From Lysobacteraceae bacterium (GTDB lineage: Bacteria; Pseudomonadota; Gammaproteobacteria; Xanthomonadales; Xanthomonadaceae), in contig JAMLIV010000008.1 of assembly GCA_023954075.1 (NCBI GenBank), positions 1-64,000 on the forward strand: a DNA stretch of 64,000 nt, given 5' to 3'. Under the pieces are notes generated by a model. That model did not search any database. It saw only the letters and a program-made list of their open reading frames with translations, and was not told where the DNA came from. Made by a program: the position numbers and the translations under genes. Each line of letters opens with the position of its first letter. Within the stretch, counting starts at the first letter, position 1. Of the stretch, positions 8,452-18,259 are shown piece after piece.

Positions 8452-9051
8452 TCAACCCGCATCCTGCCTCGCCCCGAAGGCGTGTGCCAGGGTGCCGCGG
8501 TCGATGTATTCCAGCTCGCCACCCAGCGGCACGCCGTGCGCAAGGCGGCTGGGGCGCACGCCGTGCTGGCGCGCGAGCTGGGCGAGATAGTGGGCGGTGG
8601 CCTCGCCTTCGACGGTGGGATTGGTGGCGATGATCAGCTCGCGCACCTCGCCTTCGGCCAGACGCTCGGTGAGCAGGTCCAGACCCAGTTCGCGCGGACC
8701 CAGTCCGTCGAGCGGTGACAGCCGGCCCTGCAGCACGAAATAGCGGCCGCGGTAGCCGGTGGCCTGTTCGATCGCCACCTGGTCGGCCGGCATCTCCACC
8801 ACGCACAGCAGCGAAGCATCGCGGCTGGCATTGGTGCACACGCTGCACAGCTCGGTATCGCTGAAGTTGCGGCAGCGCGCGCAGTTGCCGATGCCGTCCA
8901 TGGCCTCGGCCAATCGCTGCGCCAGCCGACGGCCGCCGTCGCGGTTGCGCTCCAGGAGGTGATGGGCCATACGCTGGGCGGTGCGCGCGCCCACGCCGGG
9001 CAGGCAGCGCAACGCCTCGATCAGATCTTCGAGCCGGCGGGAGGAGCTCAC
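8452..9051 (-). CDS. recR: Recombination protein RecR
   Basis: The 199-residue product works with RecO and RecF to load RecA at gaps. It shows, in order, a helix-hairpin-helix ([17 protein letters not shown]), a four-cysteine zinc site (CARC...CSVC), a Toprim domain ([23 protein letters not shown]) and the C-terminal Walker-like region ([12 protein letters not shown]). The start is a GTG at 9051, with [14 protein letters not shown] as the usual N-terminus. It lies 16 bases after ebfC and downstream of dnaX, an arrangement common in bacteria. Confidence 0.95.
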   Translation of the reverse strand: MSSSRRLEDLIEALRCLPGVGARTAQRMAHHLLERNRDGGRRLAQRLAEAMDGIGNCARCRNFSDTELCSVCTNASRDASLLCVVEMPADQVAIEQATGYRGRYFVLQGRLSPLDGLGPRELGLDLLTERLAEGEVRELIIATNPTVEGEATAHYLAQLARQHGVRPSRLAHGVPLGGELEYIDRGTLAHAFGARQDAG

Positions 9052-9067
9052 CGAAGCGACCGCAGGC

Positions 9068-9397
9068 TCAAAACAGCCCGGGAATCTTCATGCCCGGCGG
9101 CAGCGGCAAACCCGCCGTGGCTCCGGCCATGCGCCTGCCGCTTTCCTCGTTGACCTTGTTGACGGCATCGTTGATGGCCGCCGCGATCAGGTCTTCGAGC
9201 ATTTCGACATCGTCGCCGACGGCGCTCTGGTCGATGCGTACGCGGCGCGCTTCCATCTTGCCGGTAAGGGTGACCTGCACCATGCCGCCACCGGACTGAC
9301 CGGTGACTTCAAGCTGGGCCAGTTCTTCCTGCGCCTTCTGCAGGTTTTCCTGCATGCGCTGGGCCTGCTGCATCAGGTTGCCGAGTTGTCCACGCAT
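9068..9397 (-). CDS. ebfC: YbaB/EbfC nucleoid-associated protein
   Basis: This 109-residue DNA-binding protein starts [19 protein letters not shown] and has the [16 protein letters not shown] core. The family forms tweezer-like dimers that bind DNA and may help RecR-linked repair. The ATG at 9397 is the start that gives the standard N-terminus. It lies between dnaX and recR on one likely transcript. Confidence 0.93.
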   Translation of the reverse strand: MRGQLGNLMQQAQRMQENLQKAQEELAQLEVTGQSGGGMVQVTLTGKMEARRVRIDQSAVGDDVEMLEDLIAAAINDAVNKVNEESGRRMAGATAGLPLPPGMKIPGLF

Positions 9398-9476
9398 TGC
9401 GCGTCTCCTATGGGATGAAAGGTGAAAGGCCCTGCCGCTCGCGGTCGCGATGGCCGGCGTGCGGGGGCGCAGCCGG

Positions 9477-11144
9477 TCAGCCGCCCGGCGCACGCGGGCG
9501 GATCGATTCCTCGCGGACCTTGCCGCCCTCGCCCACCAGGTCGCGCACCAGCGGATGGGCGGAAAACTCCTCGCGCGCGGAGGCTTCGAGCGCATGGTTC
9601 CGGCTGCGGCGGCGATCGGCCAGCGTTTCCACCGGTGCGCTGCCCGCCTTGGCCACGAACTCCAGCCGCGGTGCGGTGCCGAGCACCTGACCCAGGGCTT
9701 CGCTGAGCTGGCCGAGGGTGACGGGCGACTTCAGGTAATCGACGCTGGCCGGCAGGTGCACGCGAATGCGCCCATCGTCCGCGCCTACGAACTGCAGGTT
9801 GGCCCCCAGCTCGCGCGCGGGGCCGGAAATGCCGCAGGCCTGCAGCGCCGCCAGCCAGCTGTCGTTGTCGGTTACCGGCTGCGCCGCGGCGGCCCGCGAT
9901 ACCGACGGGGCCGCTGCCGCGGGCGCAGGAGGCGGAGCGGCCGCTTGCGATGGTGGAGGCGCGGGTATCGGGCTTTCCTGCACGCGCGGCGCGGTGCGCG
10001 CAGGCGCGGCGGGAACCTGCGCTGGCGCGTACGGCCGCGCGGGTGTCGCGCCCTCTTCCGCATCGCCCATCGGCTGGAAGGCGAGCATGCGCAGCAGGCT
10101 CATCTCGAAGCCGACCTGCGGGCTGGGAGCAAAGTCGATGTCGCGGCGGCCGTTGACCGCCATCTGGTACCAGAGCTGCACGATCTCCGGCGAAAGCCGC
10201 GCCGCCAGCGCGGCCACATCCACGCCTTCGGCTTCGGCCTCGACGCCGGGCACGAGCTGGCGAATCTGGACGCGGTGCAGCGCGTGCGCAAGCGCATCGA
10301 GCACGGCACCGAAATCCGGAGAAAATCCCGCCACGTCGGCGGCGACCTGCATCAGGCGCGTACCGTCCGCCTCGGCCAGGGCGTCGAGCAGGCCGGCGAT
10401 CCGGCTGCGGTCCACGGTGCCGAGCATGGCGCGCACGGCGGCGTCGGTGAGCCCGCCGCCGGTGAAGGCCAGCGCCTGATCCAGCAGGGACAATCCATCG
10501 CGCAGGCTGCCGTCGGCCGCGTGTGCAAGCTGGGCGATGGCACCCTCTTCGGCCGCAACGCCTTCGGCCGTCAGGATGTGGCGTATCTGGCCTGCGATCT
10601 GTTCTTCGCTGAGGCGGCGCAGGTGGAACTGCAGGCAGCGGCTGAGCACCGTGGGCAGGAGCTTCTGCGGGTCGGTGGTGGCGAGCAGGAACTTGACGTG
10701 CTCGGGCGGTTCTTCCAGCGTCTTCAGGAGCGCGTTGAAGGCGTTTTTCGACAGCATGTGCACCTCGTCGATGAGGTACACCTTGTAGCGGCCGCGGGTG
10801 GGCAGGTACTGCGCGTTCTCGATCACCTCGCGCACGTCGTCCACACCGGTGTTGGAGGCCGCGTCGATCTCCAGCAGGTCCACGAAGCGGCCCTCGTCCA
10901 CCGCCACGCACACCTCGCACTCGCCGCAGGGCTCGGCACCCACGCCGCGCGCGCAGTTGAGGCTCTTGGCAAAGATGCGCGCGATCGTGGTCTTGCCCAC
11001 CCCGCGCGTGCCGGTGAACAGGAAAGCGTGGTGAACGCGACCGGTATCCAGCGCGTTGGACAGCGCGCGCACGACGTGCTCCTGGCCCACCAGCTCGGAA
11101 AAGCGCCGGGGCCGCCATTTGCGGGCGAGGACGAGATAAGACAT
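9477..11144 (-). CDS. dnaX: DNA polymerase III subunit tau/gamma
   Basis: The 555-residue clamp-loader ATPase begins [15 protein letters not shown]. It has a P-loop ([14 protein letters not shown]), a zinc module (C-x8-C-x2-C type around [13 protein letters not shown]), the DEVHMLS Walker B box, and a sensor segment ([11 protein letters not shown]). A long Pro/Ala-rich linker (about residues 385-435) precedes the C-terminal tau part. No A-rich slippery heptamer is visible in the gene, so the frameshift that yields the short gamma form in E. coli probably does not occur here. The start at 11144 is chosen on family similarity over an in-frame codon 57 bases upstream. Confidence 0.94.
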   Translation of the reverse strand: MSYLVLARKWRPRRFSELVGQEHVVRALSNALDTGRVHHAFLFTGTRGVGKTTIARIFAKSLNCARGVGAEPCGECEVCVAVDEGRFVDLLEIDAASNTGVDDVREVIENAQYLPTRGRYKVYLIDEVHMLSKNAFNALLKTLEEPPEHVKFLLATTDPQKLLPTVLSRCLQFHLRRLSEEQIAGQIRHILTAEGVAAEEGAIAQLAHAADGSLRDGLSLLDQALAFTGGGLTDAAVRAMLGTVDRSRIAGLLDALAEADGTRLMQVAADVAGFSPDFGAVLDALAHALHRVQIRQLVPGVEAEAEGVDVAALAARLSPEIVQLWYQMAVNGRRDIDFAPSPQVGFEMSLLRMLAFQPMGDAEEGATPARPYAPAQVPAAPARTAPRVQESPIPAPPPSQAAAPPPAPAAAAPSVSRAAAAQPVTDNDSWLAALQACGISGPARELGANLQFVGADDGRIRVHLPASVDYLKSPVTLGQLSEALGQVLGTAPRLEFVAKAGSAPVETLADRRRSRNHALEASAREEFSAHPLVRDLVGEGGKVREESIRPRAPGG

Positions 11145-11222
11145 GGATTCAGCCGTGGGGCAGCAGGTGGGCATTGTGCCAACACGCCCGGATGCGGCCA
11201 AGCGCGGCGCGGCGGATCGCGT

Positions 11223-11480
11223 TCACGCCAGGAAGCTTCCGTCGGCACCCTGGGGCGCATCGTCGATCGGCGTGGCGTGGTTCCAGTCCTCGATCACGCC
11301 GCGCGCCTGCTCGGCATCCTCGTCGGCCACCATCACCGCGAGCAAGCCGATGGCGGGCAGTTCGCCGATCGCGCCGACCAGATGCTCGCCGCGCACCCAG
11401 GATTCGATCCCGGCCTGGGCCAGCAGACCCTTGACCAGGTGCGCTTCGATCAGATTTCCAGGTTCGTATGCCACCTGCAC
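11223..11480 (-). CDS. DUF2007 domain protein
   Basis: This 85-residue protein has the DUF2007 pattern: AYEPGNLIEAHLVKGLLAQAGIESWVRGEHL then a VMVADEDAEQARGVI helix. Proteins of this type have been called putative signal-transducing proteins, but no biochemical role is established. The GTG at 11480 is preferred: GGGAG sits 8 bases upstream and the protein then starts like its relatives. A TTG at 11528 would add 16 residues. Confidence 0.8.
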   Translation of the reverse strand: MQVAYEPGNLIEAHLVKGLLAQAGIESWVRGEHLVGAIGELPAIGLLAVMVADEDAEQARGVIEDWNHATPIDDAPQGADGSFLA

Positions 11481-11544
11481 CGCGTCATCTCCCAGGGCGG
11501 GCCGCGTCCCGCTGTCTTGATACGCCAAGGATAGCGACCCCGGC

Positions 11545-12198
11545 TCAGCGCTGCGCGCGCCGCAGCCGCGCGAACAGCCGCGCCTTCTCGAAGCGGTACT
11601 CGGTGCCGGCGCGCAGGCGGCGCAGGTTGTCCCGATGGGTGAACGCGATGAAGCCCGACGCGATCAGCGCAAGCGTCAGCCGCCCGGCAAGTTCGATTTC
11701 CGGCCCCAGCAGCGCCAGCGGCACCAGCGCGGCAGCCGCCAGCACGGTGGACAGCCCGACGTAGCCGGTCGAAAACAGCACCAGCAGCCAAACCGCCACC
11801 ACGCCGACCGCCGCCACCGGCCAGACTACCGCCAGCGCGCCGATCAGGGTTCCCGCGCCCTTGCCGCCGCGAAACCCGAAGAACACCGGCCAGACGTGGC
11901 CCGCGGCAGCCGCCATGCCGCAGGCTGCCTGCAGCGGCCAGACCAGCGCGGATTCGAGCGGCACGGCCAGCGGCAGCAGCGCCGCCAGCACGCCCTTGCC
12001 CACGTCGATGGCCACCACGCCCAGCGCAAAACGCCAGCCGCGCGTGCGCAGGGCATTGGTGCCGCCGGCGTTGCCGCTGCCGCTCTTGCGGATGTCGACG
12101 CCGATGAGCCGGCCGAGGATCAGGCTGCCCGAAAGCGAGCCCAGGAGATACGCCGCCAGCAATAGGCCGGCACCGAGTACAGGCGCGGAAACGGCCAC
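11545..12198 (-). CDS. plsY: Acyl-phosphate:glycerol-3-phosphate acyltransferase PlsY
   Basis: This 217-residue membrane enzyme transfers an acyl group from acyl-phosphate to glycerol-3-phosphate, the first step of phospholipid synthesis. The family motifs are present: SGSGNAGGTNALR (motif 1), the GFRGGKGAGT glycine loop (motif 2), and FTHRDNLRRL with EYRFE near the C-terminus. Five or so hydrophobic segments fit the family. The GTG at 12198 is the best start: it opens directly into the first membrane segment and lies 5 bases after the stop of the DhaL-DegV gene. Longer frames overlap that gene. The neighbour may provide its substrate, acyl-phosphate. Confidence 0.92.
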   Translation of the reverse strand: MAVSAPVLGAGLLLAAYLLGSLSGSLILGRLIGVDIRKSGSGNAGGTNALRTRGWRFALGVVAIDVGKGVLAALLPLAVPLESALVWPLQAACGMAAAAGHVWPVFFGFRGGKGAGTLIGALAVVWPVAAVGVVAVWLLVLFSTGYVGLSTVLAAAALVPLALLGPEIELAGRLTLALIASGFIAFTHRDNLRRLRAGTEYRFEKARLFARLRRAQR

Positions 12199-12203
12199 GG
12201 GAT

Positions 12204-14036
12204 TCAGCGGCCGGCTGCTGGTGGATGCAGCGCGGCCTGAAGCCCGACCACCAGCGTTCCCGGCCCGGCATGGGCACCGATGGCAGGCCCCGTTTCCGTT
12301 ATCCAGCAATTACTTGTCGGCAATAGTTCACGCAGTGCTGCAAGTAGCTGCGCCGCATCGTCGCGCGCATCGCAGTGGCCCACCATGATCCGCCAGCCCG
12401 CAGCGGAGGGAAGCCGCCGCGCGATGTAGCGGGCCAAACGCTGCGGCACGCGCCGCGATCCCAGCAGCGCGCCGGCGACGCGCAGGTTGCCGTCCGGCCG
12501 CGTGCGCGCGATCGCGGTCAGGCCGAGGAATCGCGCCACCGGCTCGACCCGGCGCGGGATGCGCCCGCCGCGAACCGCATGGCTGATGTCGCGCGCCGCC
12601 GCAAACAGGAAGGTGTGCGGGATCAGCGCATCCACCCGGGCGCAGACCGCCTCCACGTCGCCGCCCCCGGCCGCACATTCGGCGGCAGCGATGGCCAGCA
12701 GGGCCTGGGCGCACGACGCCTGCCGGCTGTCGATCACCCGCACCTGCCCCGACTCGCAGCGCGCGGCGGCGGTTTCGGCCGACTGCAGCGTGCCGCTGAG
12801 CGGGCGCGACAGCCCGACATAGACCACGTGGCGCGCATGCGACAGGGACAGCTCGAACTGGCGGCGGAAATCGCCGGGCGGCGGCTGCGAGGTTTGCGGC
12901 AGGGTAGCGGCCTGGCGCAGGCGCCGGTGGAACTCGGCGGTGCTGATGGACACGCGATCGAGGAAGTCCTCGGTCCCGAAGCTCACCCGCACCGGCACCA
13001 GTTCCAGCGGCAGGCTTTCCAGAAGATCGGCCGGCAAGTCGGAGGCCGAGTCGGTCACGACGGTCACCTCTCCGGCGCGCTGCGCGGCGCGGTGCTGGGC
13101 ACACATGTTTTCGGCCTTGCGCGCGCTCAGCGCGCCGAAGCGCCCGACCGCTTCGAACAGCAGCGCCGGATCGGCCACGTGGGCATGCACGCGCAGCCGC
13201 TGCGCGGTGCCCGCCACCACCACGCTGTCGGCCCCGAGCGCGTCCAGCGCGGCGCGCAGCCCGGCCTGGTCGATCGCGTCGGCCGCAACCAGGCATTCAC
13301 TGCACCAGGGCCGCGAAGCGTCGGCTTCCTCGTGCCAGTGCAGCGCCGCCGATTCCACGGATCCGCCGGTGCCCTGCGCCGACACCACCTGCAGCCGGCG
13401 GGTGAGGAAATAGCCGTGCATGCCTTCGATGAAGTCCACGAATCCCTGAGCGCCGGCATCCACCACGCCGGCCTGGCGCAGCACCGCAAGCTGCCGCGGC
13501 GTATCGGCCAGCGCGTCCCGTGCGCGTGCCACCGCGCTGCCGAACCAGTGGCCGAAATCCGCGTGCGGCATCCGCAGCGCGTCGGCGAAGGCCTGGATCA
13601 CGCTCAGGATCGTGCCCTCGCGCGGCTGCGACAGCGCGCCGCGCGCCTGTCGCGAGCCGGCGTCCACCGCCTCGGCGATGGCTTCGCGCGTCAACAGCGG
13701 GGCATCGCCCACGGTCTGGCTGGCCCCGCAGAAAAATTGCGCGAGGATCGCGCCGGAATTGCCGCGCGCGCCTTCGATGGCGTCTTCGGCCACCGCGCGC
13801 AGCAGCGCTCCGGCCGAGGTCGCACGCTGGCTGAGGCTCCCCGCAAGGACCGAGCCGACGGTGAACGCAAGGTTGCTTCCGGTATCACCGTCGGGCACCG
13901 GAAACACGTTGATCCTGTTGAGGTGCTCGCGCCGCGAGACCAGCTGATGCATGCCGGCCGCGAGCGCCTGACGCAGCGCCGGCGCGGAAATCCGCGCCGG
14001 CCGGACAACGGAAACATCGGAAGGAATGGCTACCAT
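12204..14036 (-). CDS. DhaL (DAK2)-DegV fusion, candidate one-chain fatty-acid kinase
   Basis: The 610-residue protein joins two domains that are separate in the Firmicutes fatty-acid kinase system. Residues about 20-215 are a DhaL/DAK2 ATP-binding domain with NVFPVPDGDTGSN (the Asp pair binds Mg-ADP at about residues 49-51). Residues about 320-600 are a DegV (FakB-like) fatty-acid-binding domain starting VTVVTDSASDLP, with TSQPPPGDF as the usual substrate-loop motif. A linker of about 100 residues, including a cysteine-rich stretch (WCSECL), joins them. In Staphylococcus FakA phosphorylates a fatty acid held by FakB, giving acyl-phosphate for PlsX/PlsY. Here plsY follows directly. The domains and adjacency are seen; the joint role is inferred. 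Confidence 0.85.
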   Translation of the reverse strand: MVAIPSDVSVVRPARISAPALRQALAAGMHQLVSRREHLNRINVFPVPDGDTGSNLAFTVGSVLAGSLSQRATSAGALLRAVAEDAIEGARGNSGAILAQFFCGASQTVGDAPLLTREAIAEAVDAGSRQARGALSQPREGTILSVIQAFADALRMPHADFGHWFGSAVARARDALADTPRQLAVLRQAGVVDAGAQGFVDFIEGMHGYFLTRRLQVVSAQGTGGSVESAALHWHEEADASRPWCSECLVAADAIDQAGLRAALDALGADSVVVAGTAQRLRVHAHVADPALLFEAVGRFGALSARKAENMCAQHRAAQRAGEVTVVTDSASDLPADLLESLPLELVPVRVSFGTEDFLDRVSISTAEFHRRLRQAATLPQTSQPPPGDFRRQFELSLSHARHVVYVGLSRPLSGTLQSAETAAARCESGQVRVIDSRQASCAQALLAIAAAECAAGGGDVEAVCARVDALIPHTFLFAAARDISHAVRGGRIPRRVEPVARFLGLTAIARTRPDGNLRVAGALLGSRRVPQRLARYIARRLPSAAGWRIMVGHCDARDDAAQLLAALRELLPTSNCWITETGPAIGAHAGPGTLVVGLQAALHPPAAGR

Positions 14037-14150
14037 GCGCCGCAGTCTGCCAGAGCAGGTCGGGCAAGGAATGCTGCGCTGCAGCGGTTGGCGTGACGCG
14101 CCTCACAGACTGCATCGCAATGCGCCTTGAGCGCGCACTCCGGGGGCGAT

Positions 14151-14183
14151 CATCGGGGCGGCGAAGGCTCCGCCGCCCCGATG
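14151..14183 (-). terminator. Perfect hairpin after the subtilisin gene
   Basis: A 13-base perfect stem (catcggggcggcg against cgccgccccgatg) with a 7-base loop lies 6 bases after the stop of the minus-strand peptidase gene. There is no U-run, so efficiency is uncertain. Confidence 0.6.
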
Positions 14184-14189
14184 TGGTGC

Positions 14190-17100
14190 TTACGGCGTGG
14201 CTTCAAACCCGTCCGCGAAGATCGCCGGACCCTGTGCGGCGCAGCTCACGTCGACGTTGGTGACCGCCGCATAAGCCATCGTGCCGCTGCCGTTGGCCAC
14301 CGTGCAGGCCACGCCGGACGGCTGGGACTGGATCGTGACCTCGTAGGCGAAGCCGGTCGGAACGCCGGGAACGAAGGCATAGGTGCCGTTGGCGACGATC
14401 GTCCGGGTGGTGCCGTTATTGAGCGCCAGCACCAGTCCCGGCACCGTCAGCCCGCTCACCTGCCCGCCCACCGGATAGGACTGCGGCGGGATGTCCGCAC
14501 AGGTCACATCGACATTGGTCACGTTGGCACCGGCCACCGTGCCGCTGCCGTTGGCCACCGAGCAGGTCTGGCCGACGGGCGCGGCGCTCACCGTCACCGT
14601 ATAGGCCGTGCCGCTCGGCAGGCCGCCCGGGAAGGTGTAGGCCCCGTCGCCGGCGATGGCGAAGTCCGCGCCGCCGTTGAGCTTGAGCGCCAGGCCCGCG
14701 CCGCTGGTGCCGCTTACCGTGCCGCCGATGGTGTAGGTCGGACCGCCGCCCTGCACCATCACGGTGTAGTCCTCGGCCTGCCCGTAGCCTGAATTGTTGC
14801 AGGCCGTTCCGGCGGCGTTGTACTTCTTCATGACGCGCATCCGCACCGGACCGGGCGTTGCCGACGCGGGCACCGCGATCGATGCCACCGCCTGCTTGCC
14901 GTCGGCACCGGTGGAATTGGTGATCGTGCCGATGGTGTAGGACTCGCCCGCATCGAAGGTGCCATTGCGGTTCCAGTCGAAGAACGCGTTCACGTGGGTG
15001 GTGAAACTGCCCGCCGTGTTGCCTTCCACCGCGATCTGGTAGCTCTGGCTGGCCTGCACCAGGCCGCCGCTGACGCCAAGGAAGTCTTCCAGCGCCGGAC
15101 TGCCGTTGACCACGGCCGAGCTCGGGTTGTTGATGCCGGTGAAGATGACCTTGGTGATCGGCTCCACGGCACTCGGGAAGGTCACCGTGCAGTACGGCTC
15201 GGGGAAGGTCACGCCGGTGGTGAAGCTGAAGGTGGCCGAATACCCGCTGTCGCCGCAGGTGCTGTTGGCCTTCACCCGCCAGTAGTGCAGGGTCGCCGGG
15301 GCCAGCGGCGCGGCCGGCACCCAGGTGTTGGTGTCGACCGTGCCGCTCGCCACGATGGTGGTGAACGCGGCGTCGGTGGCGACCTCGATCGTGTAGCTCT
15401 CGGCCGCGACATCCGCCGCCCAGGTGAAGGTGGGCGTGCGCGGCACGTCGGCGGCCGCATCCGCAGGTGCCGTCAGGCCCGGCTGCAGCGGCACGCCGCT
15501 CGACACCTTGAGCGTGGCCGAGATGGCCTGCGACAGCGGCATGGTGCCGCTGCTGTTGCCCAGGATCTGGAACGCATAGGTGCCGCGCGCGAGCCCGGCG
15601 GTATTGGCCACCGTGAGCTGGCTGGTGGCTGCGGGATCAGCCGGCGTGACCGGCGTGAGGCTGAAGCTGCCGGTGGCCGCGCCGGGCAGCCCGCTGTGGC
15701 TCAGTGCCACCGGATCGGTGAAACCGTAGCGGCTGCGCACGCCGACATCGAACTGCGCCGTGGAGCCGGCGCAGAACGCCACCTCGCCCGGCGTTGCCGA
15801 CAGGTTGAAGGTCGGATCCATGCTGATGGTGAAGCCGCCCACCGCCGCCAGCGCATAGGTCTGCGGCCCCTGCGGCACGGCGATGCCGCGCACGCGGATC
15901 TGGTAGGTGCCGGCCTCCGGCGTCGCCAGGCGGATGCGATGCAGGTTGTTGAGGTTGTCGTAGTTCGAGGTGGTCGTGCTCTGGGTCGGATTGGCGTCGT
16001 TGACGCTGTAGCCGGCCGGCAGCTTCTGGGTCCACACATCGCCGTTGGGTGCCTGCACTTCGAGCCGCAGCGCGTTCACGGTGGCGGGACTGGCATTGAT
16101 GGCGGCCGCCGCGTCCGACCAGGTCAGGACGACGGTGAGCGGGGTTCCGGCGGACACTGTCAGGCTGTGGGTTTGGACATCGCCGGTGCCCACGCCGCTG
16201 TCCTCGTCGTGCAGGAACAGGTGGCTGGCGTCGCCGCCGAAATACAGCGAGTCCTCCAGCAGGATGCGGCCGAAGCCCTGCGCCTGGCCCGGATTCGGGC
16301 CGGCCCCGGTACCGGTCATCTGGAAGGCACCGGCGGTGAGGATGGCCTTCAGCAGCGCACCCGAGGGCGCGGTGATCGCGTCGCTCGGCGTCTTCACGCC
16401 GCTGGGGTAATAGCCCTGGGCGAGGTAGTCGCGCACCAGCGCGGCCAGGCCCGAGGCCGTCGGCGTGGCCATCGAGGTGCCGCTCATGGTGGTGGTGCCG
16501 CTGGCGCTGCGGCCGGCGGAGACAATGCCGCTGCCCTGCGCGCCGAGATCGGGTTTGGTGCGCGCATCCAGCGCCGGGCCGCGCGAGGAGAAGCTCGCCA
16601 TGTTGTTGCCGGACGTGCCACGGCCGGTGGCAGCAATGGTCAGCACGTTCTTGGCGTTGCCCGGGCTGCCGACGTTGTTGCCGTTCGGGCAGGCGGTGGC
16701 GTCGTTGCCGGCGGCGAACACTACCAGCGCGTCGCTGCGATCCTTGGCCACGCGGTCGGCGTCGCGCGCGGAGTCGTCATAGGTCACGGAACAGCCGGAA
16801 ACGCAGGTTCCGAACTGGTTGGTGCAGCCACCGCCCCAGGAGTTGCTGTGGATACGCGCGCCGTTCTGGTAGGCGATGTCCACGGCGTGGTAAGGAGTGC
16901 CGCCCATGGTGTTGAGGTAGGCCAGGTTGGCACCGCTTTCCTGCATCACCAGCTTGGCGTAGGGTGCCATGCCGACCAGGTTGCTGGTGCCGCTGGGCGC
17001 GGTGAGCGTGGCGCAGTTCTGGCCGGGGTTCACGCCGTTGTCGTTGCCCATGATGGAGCCGGCGACGTGGGTTCCGTGGCCGTGGTTGTCTTCCCAGCCG

Positions 17101-18041
17101 GTGCCGGCCAGGCCCGACCATTTGTAGTAGGCCACCACCTTGCGATGATCGTTGTTTGCCGCGATGGCGGCGCATGTGGCACCGGTGGTGCAGACGCTGA
17201 TGGGCAGCGTCTGGGTCGCGTCCTTGAACGCGATGTTGTCCATATGCAGGCCGGTATCCAGCTCGCCCACGATCTGCCCGCAGCCGTAGATGCCGCGATC
17301 CCAGATCGGATACTGCGCGCTGACGTTGCCCTGGTGCAGCCAGTGGCCCTGCGAATTGCGCGAGGTCAGCGGCTTGCGGAAGCTCACCGAGAGCACGTCA
17401 TCGCGCAGCGCCAGCGTTTCCAATGCGTGGACCAGATCGTTGCGACCGGCCGGGCTGCGGTCGAAGCGCGCGCTGGCGCGCAGTTCGCCGCCCACTTCCT
17501 GAACCTTGAGATCGGAAAGCCCCGCGATCGAGCCCAGCGCAAGGCGCAGGCTGGCTCCGTCCTGAGGACTGTCCAGGGACATCGAAAGGGTCTCGATGCC
17601 CAGCTGGCTGGTCAGATTGCCCTGGCGCAGCTCGGCAAAGATGTTCGGATCCACCTTCAGCGCCGGCAGCATCGGCCCCGCCCAGACCACGCCCGCGATA
17701 CGCTTCATTTCGGCATCCAGCGCCGGCTCCATGCGCACGATGTAGGCGTGGTACGGCGCATAGCCGATGATCCGTGCGCCCGCCAGTTCCACCGCCTGGC
17801 GCTGTTCGTCGAGGATCGGTCCATCGAACTTGACGATGCGCAGGGTCGACTGCTTCACCGCATCGGGCGACATCAGACTGGCAAGATCGGCCGGCTCGGC
17901 AAAGACGCGGCTTTCGCACACATCCTGCTGCGCGCCGGAGAACGAGATCAGGCAGCGTTCCTGGTAATTGACCGAATCGTCATTGGCCAGAGCGCCCGCA
18001 GGCAGAGCCAGCATGATCGCCAGCGACAGAAGATTACGCAT
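14190..18041 (-). CDS. Large secreted S8 (subtilisin-like) serine peptidase
   Basis: The 1283-residue protein has a signal peptide (about 1-19), a propeptide-like region, and a subtilase domain with Asp262 (GELDTGLH), His325 (GHGTHVAG) and Ser523 (SGTSMATP). After the catalytic domain come a PPC-like beta domain, a fibronectin-like domain (about 895-1000), a GEVED-type domain (FFDWNRNGTFDAGESY ... QAEDYTVMV) and two copies of an approximately 82-residue repeat, each ending in a cysteine pair (TCSVANGSGT ... NVDVTC). It ends IFADGFEATP. It is probably released outside the cell to digest protein. The ATG at 18041 follows a GGGGAA site and opens the signal peptide; the upstream frame is not coding-like. 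Confidence 0.92.
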   Translation of the reverse strand: MRNLLSLAIMLALPAGALANDDSVNYQERCLISFSGAQQDVCESRVFAEPADLASLMSPDAVKQSTLRIVKFDGPILDEQRQAVELAGARIIGYAPYHAYIVRMEPALDAEMKRIAGVVWAGPMLPALKVDPNIFAELRQGNLTSQLGIETLSMSLDSPQDGASLRLALGSIAGLSDLKVQEVGGELRASARFDRSPAGRNDLVHALETLALRDDVLSVSFRKPLTSRNSQGHWLHQGNVSAQYPIWDRGIYGCGQIVGELDTGLHMDNIAFKDATQTLPISVCTTGATCAAIAANNDHRKVVAYYKWSGLAGTGWEDNHGHGTHVAGSIMGNDNGVNPGQNCATLTAPSGTSNLVGMAPYAKLVMQESGANLAYLNTMGGTPYHAVDIAYQNGARIHSNSWGGGCTNQFGTCVSGCSVTYDDSARDADRVAKDRSDALVVFAAGNDATACPNGNNVGSPGNAKNVLTIAATGRGTSGNNMASFSSRGPALDARTKPDLGAQGSGIVSAGRSASGTTTMSGTSMATPTASGLAALVRDYLAQGYYPSGVKTPSDAITAPSGALLKAILTAGAFQMTGTGAGPNPGQAQGFGRILLEDSLYFGGDASHLFLHDEDSGVGTGDVQTHSLTVSAGTPLTVVLTWSDAAAAINASPATVNALRLEVQAPNGDVWTQKLPAGYSVNDANPTQSTTTSNYDNLNNLHRIRLATPEAGTYQIRVRGIAVPQGPQTYALAAVGGFTISMDPTFNLSATPGEVAFCAGSTAQFDVGVRSRYGFTDPVALSHSGLPGAATGSFSLTPVTPADPAATSQLTVANTAGLARGTYAFQILGNSSGTMPLSQAISATLKVSSGVPLQPGLTAPADAAADVPRTPTFTWAADVAAESYTIEVATDAAFTTIVASGTVDTNTWVPAAPLAPATLHYWRVKANSTCGDSGYSATFSFTTGVTFPEPYCTVTFPSAVEPITKVIFTGINNPSSAVVNGSPALEDFLGVSGGLVQASQSYQIAVEGNTAGSFTTHVNAFFDWNRNGTFDAGESYTIGTITNSTGADGKQAVASIAVPASATPGPVRMRVMKKYNAAGTACNNSGYGQAEDYTVMVQGGGPTYTIGGTVSGTSGAGLALKLNGGADFAIAGDGAYTFPGGLPSGTAYTVTVSAAPVGQTCSVANGSGTVAGANVTNVDVTCADIPPQSYPVGGQVSGLTVPGLVLALNNGTTRTIVANGTYAFVPGVPTGFAYEVTIQSQPSGVACTVANGSGTMAYAAVTNVDVSCAAQGPAIFADGFEATP
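14235..14483 (-). repeat. C-terminal protein repeat, copy 2
   Basis: This encodes SYPVGGQVSG to VTNVDVSCA. It matches the neighbouring copy at 14494-14739 in spacing, in the VANGSGT core, and in its two cysteines. Each copy looks like a small beta domain closed by a disulfide. Confidence 0.75.
14494..14739 (-). repeat. C-terminal protein repeat, copy 1
   Basis: This encodes TYTIGGTVSG to VTNVDVTCA, parallel to the copy at 14235-14483. The GTVSG opening, the PSGTAYTVTV middle and the TCSVANGSGT core align between the copies. Confidence 0.75.
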
Positions 18042-18259
18042 ATTTTCCCCACGAACAGTTGATTTCTGAATAGCGGATTCGAGATGAATCCACGCTGCGG
18101 CATCAGGCCGCCGCCGCCTCGCATCACTTCCCCAAAAAGTGAACGGTGCCCGCCGGGCATCGGAACGACGCCGCATTGTGATACGTCAACCGGGACAAAT
18201 CCACCCGACGCGCCGCACAAGGCCGCAGACGCACCTGCCCTCCGCGCCCGCCCCTTGGC

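Noticed and set aside
9477-11144. Programmed frameshift site in dnaX
   Set aside because: No A-rich slippery heptamer is seen in the gene, so I do not claim a gamma product.
14994-18062. 1022-residue plus-strand frame over the subtilisin gene
   Set aside because: The minus strand carries catalytic motifs and a signal peptide; the plus frame has a low-complexity Ala/Gly/Arg composition.
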